In this document: positions 15,001 through 27,000 of the stretch, in pieces
Numbering within the stretch: position 1 is the stretch's first letter
Layout: each line of letters starts with the position of its first letter
NCBI GenBank assembly: GCA_000727475.1
Contig: KL647307.1
Coordinates: forward strand, 77,433 to 141,432
Length of the DNA: 64,000 bases
From: Sarcocystis neurona
Lineage: Eukaryota > Apicomplexa > Conoidasida > Eucoccidiorida > Sarcocystidae
Direction: 5' to 3'
The notes under the pieces: generated by a model
The model's input: the letters and a program-made list of their open reading frames with translations, nothing else
Told to the model about the DNA's origin: nothing
Database searches by the model: none
Translations under genes and position numbers: made by a program

Positions 15001-18000
15001 ACATGCTGCGGGTGGTGGTGGCGGTCGTGATGGGTCGTGCCCCGGCGCCGTGGGCCGCTGCTGCGGCAGGTCGCATGACTGCTGCGAGAGACGCAGCAGA
15101 CGCTGCAGTGGGACAAAGACTGGCGGCAGCGCCCGAGGGACAGGAAGTGTAGACAGAGAACGAACGCGGCCCTCCTGCAACTGCTCCGCCGAGCGGTCCT
15201 GCTGCCACTGCTGACGCGGGGCCGGGAAGGAGTCCCAATCCAGGGCAGCTGCTGCTGCTGGGGAAGCCTGACGCGGAGGTACAAGAGGAGACTGACGAAG
15301 CAAGACCAGGGGAAGTAGACACGGACGACACTTGACGAAAGAGGATGCGCAGCAGCCCGAGCAGCATACACGGGTGGGCAGTTCCGTGAGCAGCAAGGAA
15401 GAGGATGTGTCTCGCCATATGAACGAAGGCACCTGTGAGGCGCGTCTCACACTCGGGCCACGTCCCTATAGCCTTGAGCAAATATCGATATAATCTTACA
15501 TGACTCGACGCCTCGGTTAGCCTGCTGTATCCCGCGCTCGTGAACAGGACGCTGTCTTCCCCTGCGAGGGTCGCGGAAGTGTCGACGGCCTGGAGCAGCA
15601 CCCGCTGCAGCAGTGGCACCGACGGCGGAGGCACAGCGAAGGCAGCAAATGGGCGACGAGGAGGGCAAGAAGACGGACGGACAGGACCAGAAGTATCTGA
15701 TGTGTCGTCAGAGCTCTTGCTTATGCTGCTGCTGCTGCTATTGGGGAAAGAGGAAATCTGTTGCAACAGCACCCCACCATCTCGGCGCGCTGCAGCTGCT
15801 TGGTCTGTCGCTGCTGCTGCGGTCACCGGCAACACGGACGAGGAAGAAAGGCGTCGCGAGAGCGCCGAAGTTGCTGACGAAGAGGAGTACGAACGAAGAA
15901 GTCCACGCAGGTAGCGCGCGCTTGTTGCTGCTGCCGCTGCCTCTCCCAGCCGAGCAGGCGCTCCTAGCGGTCTCCACCAAACGTGTGATGCCCCAGGAAA
16001 ACCTGTGAAGCCACACGAATTTCTGGGTACTGCATCTCCTGCTGCTGCTTGCCACGGAGGCGCGCCTGCTGCTCCAGCTGCAGTCCCGGCTGTTACTGCA
16101 GCGTGTCCGGCCCCCGGCGCGCCCGCAGGTGGCAGCGAGAAGACAGGGTAGACGTACGTGAGCGAGGACGGAGGAACAATAGGATGCTGCAGCGTCGCGT
16201 CCTCGCACGCGCAGCTGATGCTTCCGCAGCTTGCAGGACGCAAGAAGAGCATGGTGGACAGAGAAAATGAAGAAGCTGTCAAACGACTGTCACGCACCGG
16301 CGCATGCAACGGAGAAGCAAAGGCAGCCGCAGCGAAGGAGGAGGTAGAAAACAGGGACGCTTCGACGCTGCCCGTGGTGCTCGCGGCGTAGCGCTCCTGC
16401 TGCTCGAGGCACGCTGCTCTCTGCTGCTTGGCGACAACACGCAGAGCCGCAGTGCAGCCTTCAGGGTGCAAGACACCCATCACGCTCGCCTCCTCCGCAT
16501 ACAGGCCCAGTCCATCGCTGTCCCACCTTCTGGCAGCTGCGGACTGGTTGCTGCCGGGCACGTGCCCCGGTTGGTCCCTACACTGCAGTGCTGCGTCGCT
16601 TGCGCTGTCTTCTCTCAGAGCGTTGCTCTCGGCTTCACCTCCGTCCCCGACGTCCCCCTGCCACTGCCGCTGCGTGTTCGCCTCCGGCTCCGTCCGCGCC
16701 CGCCGCTTTCCAGCAGCGCGAGCGAACAGATCGACTCCCGCATCACACGTAAGACAGTCTCGCAACTGCTGCGCAGCGGGTCGAACAGCGTCGAACGCAT
16801 CCAGCAGGAACAGCAGCTGCCTGCCGTAGCTGTCAGGCCGCAGCAGCGGCAGCAACAGCAGCGTGTCCTGCTCCTCTTCTTCAGCAGTCTCACGTGCGGC
16901 CGTTGTCGCCTTGCTGCTGCGCCGCCGTCGCTTGCGCCTCTGCTGCTGCTGCGACACTTGAGGCAGTGCGAAAACGGCTGCGTGCGCATGCGTGTGCGGA
17001 GGCACATGGGGAAAGTTGAAGGCAAAAAAAAGACCTCTCCCAGGTAGTGGAGCCTGGACCTCTGTTGCAGCCATGAGTACGTCACTCACATCGGCAGACT
17101 GTCCTAGCTGCATCAGTGCATCGTACTGCGAATACGCACGCCGTCGCAGCCACTCCACAGAACCTGGCTCCGCCACCCCTCTCCAGCGTCTAGTTGCGTC
17201 GCTGCCTGCGAACGCAGCCCTGGTTTCTGTGTCTCCTCCCTGTCCTCCGTCCACGTCGATGTCCCCTGCTACTGTTCCGGCATCACTGCTACCATCCCCG
17301 CCTCCGCTCGTGCCTGCAGCTGTTACCCCTTTCGGTCCGTCCGCTGCTGTCGCCGCTGTTCGTGTTGCGGGTCCTGCTGCTTCCGCTGTTTCTGCCGCTC
17401 TGAAGCGCCCCTGTGTCTGCGTGGTGGGTACGGCGAAGGGAGACGCCGCAGCCACTGCAGCAGCGGCAGCGGCAGCTTCGTAGCTGCGCGGGGCGAAGGA
17501 AGGCAGGGGAGGAATCAGAGAGAACTTGCGATCGGAAAGAACATCGATGCGTGGCAGCAAATAGCCCACGAGAGCCTCGGCAAAGAACAGGCAGGTATGC
17601 TGGTGGGCAAAGAAAAACTGCAGTGCCATAATCGAGCAAGGATACGTGCTGCTATACGCATACAGCCTGGGAACAGAGTAGTACGCGAAGTTACGCAGGT
17701 TGTACGGATGCAGGAATGTAAGGGAAGAAGCGACTGCCTCAATCGCTTCTCTGCCTTCTCCCTGGGCACAGAGCAGGACAATCTCGTTGTAGCTGTGTTG
17801 TTCTGCCAGCAACCTTCCGCAGCTGCAGCTCCCGCTCGTCTTTTCTGCATCGCACGGCCACCCCCCTGCCCACGACGCCGAGCAGCAACAGCTGCTGCTG
17901 CAGCCTGCAACGCACTTGCCATTCCCTGGTGAATCAAACAGCCACTCGTCCTCCTGCTGCAGCCGTCCCTCACCTTCATCCGTATTGCTGCTGCAGCACC

Positions 18001-21000
18001 AGTCACATCTCCTCCTGGAAGCTTCACTGCCACGTCCTCCACTACTACCCCACGTCTTCCCTCCCGGGCAACTGCCCCAGCCGCGGTGGTTGCTGTTCCA
18101 GCTCTGGCTGTTGCTGCTGCGGCCGTTCCGGTTGCTGTTCAGGACGCAGCTGACGTCGCTGCCGCCGACGTCGCCCCCGCTGCCGCAGCTCTCACACGTT
18201 TCACGGGACGGCTTCCACGCCAAAAAATTAACCTTGCCTGCCGAGGCGCCAGTGACGGCGGCAGCCGCCTGCTCATGCGACGTAAGAGCTGCTGCCCTGC
18301 TGAGTAGCGCAGGCAGGTCTGGCGCCCGCAGCGTGTAGCAGCCGCTGCCCCCACAAGAGAGAGACGAGACGAGAGACGGCGTTGCGCAGTTCGCATAAAG
18401 ACGGCCGTATAGGAGAGCGCATGCAATGCCTTCGAAAAAAGCTTCAATTACAAGCAGTAGCTCCGAAGGACGGAGCGCCTGGCCACGAGGCAACAGCCGC
18501 ACGTCAAACGCCATCCTCGCTACCCACGCCGCTGCTGATGTGGCCCCGGCTGTTCGGGCGGCTTCTCCTGCTGCTGCTCCTGCTGCTCCTGCTGCGGCTG
18601 CTGCCGCGGCGCTGCGCTGTTGTTGCAAGCTCCCCACAACAGAGAGCTGCTGCCACGGCGTTCGCTTCCCCTCGTATTTTACTTGCTTCACGACTGTGTC
18701 CAGCTCCATGCTGCTGCTGCTGTTGCTGCTGGTGGCCCTTCGGCCGCCGTCCCCACTGGTGCTGTCGCTGCTGCTGCTGTCGTCCGCCCTGTCCGAGGCA
18801 GCGGAGAAAGCTGAGGAAACGCTTCGTTTTTTCTTTGCTTTGGCAGCACCAGACGGAACTTCTGCTGCAACAGATCCTGCTGCCAACCCAGTCCCCGACC
18901 CTCCTTCAGCATCCCACGCGTGCGCAGAAGTAGCTCCTAGTGTAGCCGTCATCGTTGTTGTTCCCTGCTTGCGCGGTGAGGCGGCAGCTGCTGCGCTCTC
19001 GCCAGCAGAGAACGCCACCGGTGCAGCAGCTGTTCCTGTTGCTCTTTCTCCCACATCATTGCTTTCAACTACCAAAACCTTGGCAGGGGTTGACGCCTGA
19101 CAAGCTGTTGCAACTTCCTCCTGCTGCTGCACTGGCGCGACGGCTGCCACTTGCGCTGCCACAGCTGCCTTTGCAGCCGCGGCTGCTGCTGCCGCTGCCG
19201 CCGCAGGAGCAGCCCGCGCACCAGCAGCAGCAGCGGCGTCGGCAGCCGCAGTCGCAGCAGCTTCTACCTCCAGCTCCAGAACTGCTCTATAATAGAGGGC
19301 ACTGCGCATCGCAATGGAAGTGTTTCGCAGAATACTTCTCATCTCCCTTAACAAGTCGGGAAGGTGTTGCTGTCTTACTATCTGCTGCTGCTGCTGCTGG
19401 AGAAGGGGATTCAACACGTCACCAGCCACCCGATATCGACACAGCTCGTACTGCCGCAAGAATCTGTCTCTCCCGTATTGCCCTCCCCTGCATGCAGCGC
19501 ACGTCCCCTGTCGCGTTCTTCCTCGTCGCCTGCTGCCGCTGTTTCTATTCACGCCACTGCCGCTCCTACCGTCGCTAATACTTTCACGCGTGACCCGCGT
19601 GCGTCGCCGGAGCAGCGGCTTCTGTGATTCAAGCAGCAGCTCTGTCTCACTCTCTGTTTTTGTGTCGCTGTCCGACAAGCAGCAGCCCCAGTTTGCAGCA
19701 GGCGTTGCTGCGGTCACCGCGGACTCCGTCGTCTCCTGATCGTCACACCGATGAAAAGGCAACAGCAACGAGTAAGCTGCGGAGGGAGGGAAGACCGACG
19801 GAGAAAATGGCGGGGGACCTGCTGCAGGCCCCACTCCGAAGCTTGCGTCAAGAGGATACCACCACGCCGAGCTCATGCTTCGCACCCTATCCACGCTGCT
19901 GAACATGCCACCGCTGCTGTGCTTCCTCTTGCTCCAGTCAGCGCTGCTCCCGCACAGCCGACGCCTGCTGCGTCTCCCGAGGCTGCCGCTGCTGCTGTTG
20001 CTCCTGTTGCGGTCGGTGGAAGGGCTGAAGCTCGAGAGGACGGAGGACAACGCAGTGGTCTGGGAATACAGCTGCAGAGAGCAAAACACGCCCACGCACA
20101 GCAGAATCTCTAGCACCAATTCATATGTAGAAGAAGCGGCCACGCCACAGTAGTGCAGATGGAGCACCTGCGGTGACTCACGACGTTCAAGCAGCGCGAG
20201 ACTGCTGTAGCTGTACGCGTGCAAGACAGGCTGCAGCACCTGTCTGCACGATATCCCCCCTGCTGTTTAAGCATTCTCCGAGCTGAAAGTTGCTGCTGCC
20301 CCTCCAACGTTTTTCCTTCACGGTGTCAGGCGCCGCTCTCTTTGCAGCACCGGCTCCACACACATATCTTGTCGGGCGACTGGTTCTTCTGCGGCGCTGG
20401 GGCAGCTGCTCTCGCTGCGCGCCCCTTCCCAACACAGCCACCTGCTGCTACTGCTGCTTCTGCCACCACTCGTGCTGGTGTGACTGCCACCGGTCCTGCT
20501 GCTGTCGTAGCACTTACTTCAGGTAGAATCGCGTGCAGGGTCTTGAAAGAGAAGGCCAGCACCTGTATGGCGCGGACAAGTATTTGCTGCGCGTCAGCAG
20601 CGCGTGCATCAGCGATACGAGCAAAGAACCCTCCTTTTACATTTCTCCAGGCAAAAGGACGTTGCAGGGATATTGCTTCCTTCCCTGCGCCCAGATGCGG
20701 GTTTGCTGCTGCGGCCGCGGCGGCAGCTGCTGCGGCAGCAGCAACGGGTCCCCCTGCTCCTGCGCCTGTTGCTGCGGTCTCTTTCTTTCGCTTCTCTTCG
20801 CTGCTGCTGCTTCCTCCCTGCTCCCCCCTCTCTGCTTCACCAGCAGATGCCGTCTTCTCACTCTCCGTCGACTTGCACGCTTCTCCTTCCATGGGGACGT
20901 CTTCAGCTGTCGCCGACTTCGCTACGCTTGTGCACGGCGTCTGCCTCTGCCGATCCTCAGCATCTCGCGCTGCGCCGGCAGCTCCAGGTGGCGTCCCTGA

Positions 21001-24000
21001 CGCTGCTGTCCCTCTCCCTGCTGCCTCAGTTGCCTTTGGTGTGCCTGTTGGTGCTGGACTTCGCTCTAGCCCTGTCGCTGCTGCTTCTCCCGGTCCGACC
21101 TCAGTCTTCCCTCTGCCCTCGCGGGACGCAGTTGCTGCCGGAGCCGTAGCAGCTGGCGTCACTGGGGCGGCAGAACCTTCTGCTGCCCCCTCTCCGGCCG
21201 GTCTACAGACAGCAGCAGCAGCGATCGCAGGAGCCTCTGTTACATCTTTCAGGTTAATGTCTGCAGTAGCAGCACGAGCAAGTGCATCAGCAGCAGCTGC
21301 TGCTTCCTGAGAAGCCACTTCCGCAGCAGCATTGGCTGCAGCAGCAGCAGCAGCGTGGTGCGCATGCTTGACTGCCACTTCTACGACGTAGCTGACGATC
21401 TTGACAAGCAGCTGGCGCGCATGCAGCACGGTGGCAGCGCCTCCTCCGTTGCTACCACCCGCGGAAGCAGCCGCAGCTCCGCCTGCTGACGCTGGGATCG
21501 GTCCCCCCGCAGCACGACCGACAGCAGCTGCGGCATTCAGAGCGGTGGCCGCACTGGCAGCAGCAGCACCACCTGCCCCTGCCGCAGACAGGCCAGCGTT
21601 AGAAAGCTCTGCGGCAGGCGCGCCGTAGTCAGGAGGCAGCACGCCACTAGTGTCCGCACTCAGCGCCGCTCCTGCAGCAGTAAGCAGCCGAGTCAAGAAA
21701 GAAAACTTCCACGCTGTGGGATGCATGTCCGCAGAAAACGAGAGCAGCAAGTCGTGGACGTGCGCAAGCAAATGAATCCGCAGGGATCTTCCGTCGGTGC
21801 CGGTCAGCGCTGCGTGGAGCTCCTCCTCCACTATCGCTTGCAGGTACGGGTACAGCTGCTTTCGGAAGCGAGAAGCAACCAGCAGCTTCAGCGCGTCCTG
21901 CAGAACTTTCCTCCTGTACAAAAACGGCGATCTCATCAACTGCAGCAGCCGTACCATGAGTGCGGGTAGGGTCTCTGCCATTCCGAACAGAAATCCCGCT
22001 AAACATTCCGTCTCCTGCTGCTGATCTTCTTCTGCTGCCACTGTCGACGGCGCAGGGGACCGGCGCACACCAACAAAAGACGACGCCTTCCTCTTGACGT
22101 CGTCCTTGCCAGGTGTCTCTCTTGCGTGCTGCATCTCTTCTGTCGTCACGTTTATTGTTGGGTGCCCCCCTGGCCCCTGCAGCTCCTGTCTTGCTTCGCC
22201 ACCGGGGTTCACCGTCCCCCGCGTCTCCGCTGCTCCCGCGTCGCTTGCCTCTGCTGCAGCCGCGTCGCCCGCTGCACCGGCTGCTCGCGGCGTGCTTGCC
22301 GTGTGCGACGAAGGCGGGAAACCTGCGGGTGCGCCTCCGCTACTTTGCTGCCGCTGCTGCTCCACTTCCGTTGTTGCTGCTGGTGCTACGGAGTCTCCCG
22401 CGTTCCGCCTGGGCGGTAACGCCGACGCGTCAGCGGCAGGCGCTGTGCCGGCGCGTGGGGTCGAGCACGCACGTAGAACAGCGGCTCTCCTGCTGGTTAC
22501 TGCCGCGTCTTCAACAGCGGCAAGAGCAGCTGCTTTTCCTGCGAGGGCTGCAGCAGTCATAGTTGAAAACAAAGCCACAGGAACTGGAGCATGCTTCAGG
22601 AGGTAGCACAGAAAAAGAAGAATACGCGTCTTGGCATACAGAAAATCGTACAGGGCGCAGCGTCCGGGACGCGGCTGTAACAACTCCTCCTCCTGCGGTT
22701 GTTCTGGCCTTTCCTCCTGCGTCGGCTGCTCTGCGGGCTCCTGTTGCTGCTGCGCCTCGCACCGCGCCGGCCCCGCGGCGCACACAGGCCACGGCGGCGA
22801 GACTCCAGGGATTGGCAGCTGCGCAAAGATGTACATGAGGTGCAGCAGCCTGCACCACAGCAGCAGATACCGTCACATCCAGACATGTGGACCTGGTGGG
22901 TTGACAGACAGCCAGTAAATGCGGGCAGGAGTTCCTGAAAACAGAGACTCCTGCTGCAGGCGGACACCGCTGTTTCTGCCTCCGCGTACGTACACAAGTG
23001 TATACGTGTATCACCGATGAAGCGATGCATTCGTCCATGGATAGACCCGCATGTACTGCTGCCCACTGATATTCATAGATGTAGGCATTCTACCCGACGT
23101 GCGTCGTTCGTGACTCCACGAGTGGCTGTATTTAGATACAAGTATACACGTATATACATTCGACTACACATATATATATATATATGTATCTATTACTATC
23201 TATCTACGTGTATATATATATATATATATATGTGTGTTTCTTGAGTTCGTGTCTGTATGCACGTGCACGCACACGTATACACGTGTATACACATGTGCTC
23301 CAGCTGGATGTGGGAAGACGTGCGCAGGCGGCCATCAGGACGACAACGCAACGAGCTGCTGCTGCTGCACTGGTCGTGGTGATCCCGCGACAGCAGCAAC
23401 ACGCACTTACAACAACTTCTCGTGATTCGTCCGTATCCTCCAGGACATCTGCCGCGCTACACGTTTGGTTCTCTACGGATACGCATCCCTCGACGCAGGA
23501 CGCGCTCGTACGTTGGGATGCATACGTTGATGACACAAATCAAACCAATACATACATGCAAGGAGAGAGACACAGGCAGAGACAGACCGAGACAGACAGA
23601 CAGATATGCGCGCGCGTACGTCCGGGCATTCCGTGTGTGCCGGAAATATATACAGAAGGCTTCCATCGTTCTTTTGACTTGACCTACCTTTGCATTGCCT
23701 TGGGTTTGTGGAGCAGCAGCAGCATGAGGGGCAGACGTGTGCAGAGGGCTGTCAAGCAGTAGGCGACGTCGCCTGCGAGTCGGATGGACAAGCGAGCAGG
23801 CACCAGCTGTCCTTTCATTCTATCGAACGGTCCGAGAGGCAGCTCTCCTATTTCCGGCAGGCGTTTCTCTCTGCAGCACCTCTCTCTCTGCGCCTCGATC
23901 TCCTCCAACAGGTGCACGTACATGTCAGGCAGCACTTCCGACAGCAAATCGTCCAACCGCGGCAGCAACCCCACAAACCCTCCGGCTCCTCCTGGTGGCG

Positions 24001-27000
24001 TACCCACTACGACGGACACCGACGCAGAAGACAGAGAGGAGGAAGTAGAAGAGTAAGATGAAGAAGAAGAAGCAGGAGCAGATACAGAAATGCGGGTGGC
24101 TCCACAGGCAGCCGACGCAGCAGCAGCAGCAACACCAGCCGGGCTGCTGGCGCGGCGGTTGGAAGCAGCAGCTGCGGCACTTTCTGAAAATGCGCCCTCT
24201 GCAGGGGGAGCGCCGGGCACTCGAAGAAACGACTGCGTGTGCTGCCGCTGCTGTGGCTGCCGAACGCTGCTGCCACTGCTGTTGGTTGTTGCTGCGGCTT
24301 CACCCGCTGCACCTCCTGCTCCGCTCGTGCTGCTGCCGCTGCTGCTCGAACTGCAGTGAGACGCAGGTACCAACTGAGCCAGGTCGAGCATCGTAAACAA
24401 CGCGCGCACGGCGTTGTCCTCCGCGTCATCTTGCAAAATTCGAAGACACACCCCTGCTATCAGCTGCAGCAGCACCACCAGCAGCAACAACGTACACAAC
24501 GCGTACTGCACACATCCAGACGGACGATGTACCAGCCCTCGTATGCCACACGAACTGACAAACTCGACACCACTATACTATATATATATGCATATACATA
24601 TACGTAGAGAGAGAGAGGCATATATATATATATAGTGGGGAGGAGGGGGAGAGAAAGACAATTTCATATAGACTTGAATTTATGCACATATATATGGAGA
24701 AATATATATATATATATATGAAGAAGAGACAGATATATATATATAAGTGTATATACACATGTATAGAGAGAGAAAGAGATTTTCATATATACTTATAGTT
24801 ATACGCATATATACACATATGTGGAGACAGAGAGACACAGATAGGTATACATGCGTATATATAGGGACAGAGGGAGAGGAAGACATTTTCATATACGTTT
24901 CTACGTAGGGTTATATGCACGCAAATGAACAAACTGACGCACGCGGGCACACAGGTCTGTACAGAGTTATACGCACACCCACATATATATACCTACAAGT
25001 ATACGACTGCACACACATACACGAGGTACGTAGATATACGTGCGCATCCGTCGGAAAAGCACACACCTGTACGTATCGGCATGATCTATCCGCCTACACA
25101 CATTTGCAGGTACACACCGACATGGGTCTATATTGAAGCTACACACATACATCCTCGCCTCATGAAATACATATACATATATTTTGAAATACATATACAT
25201 ATATATATATATATATGTATCTGTAGTCCACTCACGCAATACATGCACACGGATGAACGTGCGCGTCGCGACGTCCAGTCGGTGAGATGACAACCACTTC
25301 TTTTGCTTGTTACGCGACGGGTCCGTGACCTGCTCAGACTGCTGCGTCCCTCCATACTAAGCATGCACATGCGTAGATATTGATACACATACGTGCCACA
25401 CTGAAAAACGGACATAAAGATATACACGAGGCTACGCCGCGGTCAGGGGCAACGGACACGAACGCACTTCCGGACAAATACAGAGTTATTAGAAGCCGAA
25501 GACACGTCTATAAAAACTGCATGCGACTATACGGCGCTGGCGGACGAAAGCCCACGACCGGTCTATTGTACGTATACCTGAGCGACCACCCACTCGACGC
25601 TCCGGCCGTTAACATTGAGGTGCACAGGGTTTGCTACTTGTCCGTCTGCGTGTGGCTTACATCGTGGAACGGCGGATGAAGACCACGGTCTCGACGGGAC
25701 GCAGCACCACCGGTGGCTGCTGGGTTGCCGGTGCTTCCGCTGCCGCGGCCTCGGAAGCCCTCCTGCAGCAGCGGCGCGGCAGGACCTGCGGCGAGTCTTT
25801 CTCCCGCCTGCTGTAACTTCCTCAGGAGCTCCTGCTGTGGGGTGTTCTCTCTGTCTGATTCCTCCGAAGCAACCCTAATCTCCTCCTCCGGAATGTGCTG
25901 CTGCCCCGCCTGCTGGCGCTGCTGCTGTCGCTGCTGCTGCTGCTGCTTCGGACGCTGTTGCAGCTCCTGTCGCTGCTGCTGCGCAGCGGGAGTCCCAAAT
26001 GCAGCCGCCACGAGTCGCAGCAGATCCAGCAGCGTCTGCCGCAGGACGCACGTTTCTCCCTCAACGAACGACGGCGGCACGCGATCCAGCAACAGCAGCA
26101 CGGCAGGCAGCACAGCTGTAGCCGCTATTGTCGCTTCTGCTGTCTGCATCTCCGTTAACGCAGCAGCACAGCGGCGCGCCGCCTCGAGCCTCGGCGACTT
26201 CTTCCACAGCAGCGGAGTAGCAGCCCACATCCTTGCTGCGGCATCAGCCCCTGGTTGATTGCTGCTGCCCCGGCTGCTTGTGTCGCCAGTGCCACTCGTA
26301 CTGCGCCTCGCGCTGCTGTCGCTGCAACGGAAAGGAGAGAAAAATGTGGGAGTCCAGCTGCAGAAAGCGGGAGCAGACTCTACGAACGCAAGGATGGCTA
26401 GCAGCGGAGTAGTAGTAGAGCCCGCCGTCACTACTTTTGTCGCAATCGTCTGAGGTGTCGTCCCTACTCCTGGTGTGTCACTGCCTGTAACAGCAGCTGC
26501 CGCAGAACCGGCGGCAGATTCTGCTGCGTCCGCTGCTGCTGCGGATAGAGCTGCTTCTCGTGCAGCGCCTGCAGCTGCAGCGTCCACCGATCCTCCTGAG
26601 GAATCTGCAGAGGGACCTGTTGGCCCCTCGTCTGCTGCAAACGTGCTGTCGAGTGCTGCGGCTGCTTCAGCTGCTGCCACAGCAGCGGCTGTTGTTTCTA
26701 CTGTTGCCGGCAAATCCAAATAATCACGCCGGCCCACATCGCGCGACGGCGGTGGCGTGCTCGAGCCGCAAGCACCTGCGCGGCTGGGGCTGCTGCCGGT
26801 CAAGTACTCGTTTTCCATATCAACATGTCGCAATGGCATACTGCCTAACGCAGCAACGTGATCTGCTGCTCGAGCGGCAACTCGCTCCTGGGAATGTAGT
26901 ATCAGAGACGGGCCATCCGTTCCTGGGTGCTCGTGCTGCTGCTGCCGCTGTTCGCGTACGCCCTGCAGCTTTTCCGTCTCCTCCTCACGCTGAAGCCCCT

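Noticed and set aside
5132..22606. Many plus-strand open frames of 100-360 codons opposite the TRRAP-like exons
   Set aside because: They arise because CTG/GCT repeats lack stops in several frames. They translate to Leu/Cys/Ala-rich strings without domains and overlap a confirmed minus-strand gene.
23161..23310. Possible CRISPR-like or telomere-like array
   Set aside because: It is plain (TA)n/(CA)n microsatellite with no fixed spacer pattern and no TTTAGGG-type telomere units.
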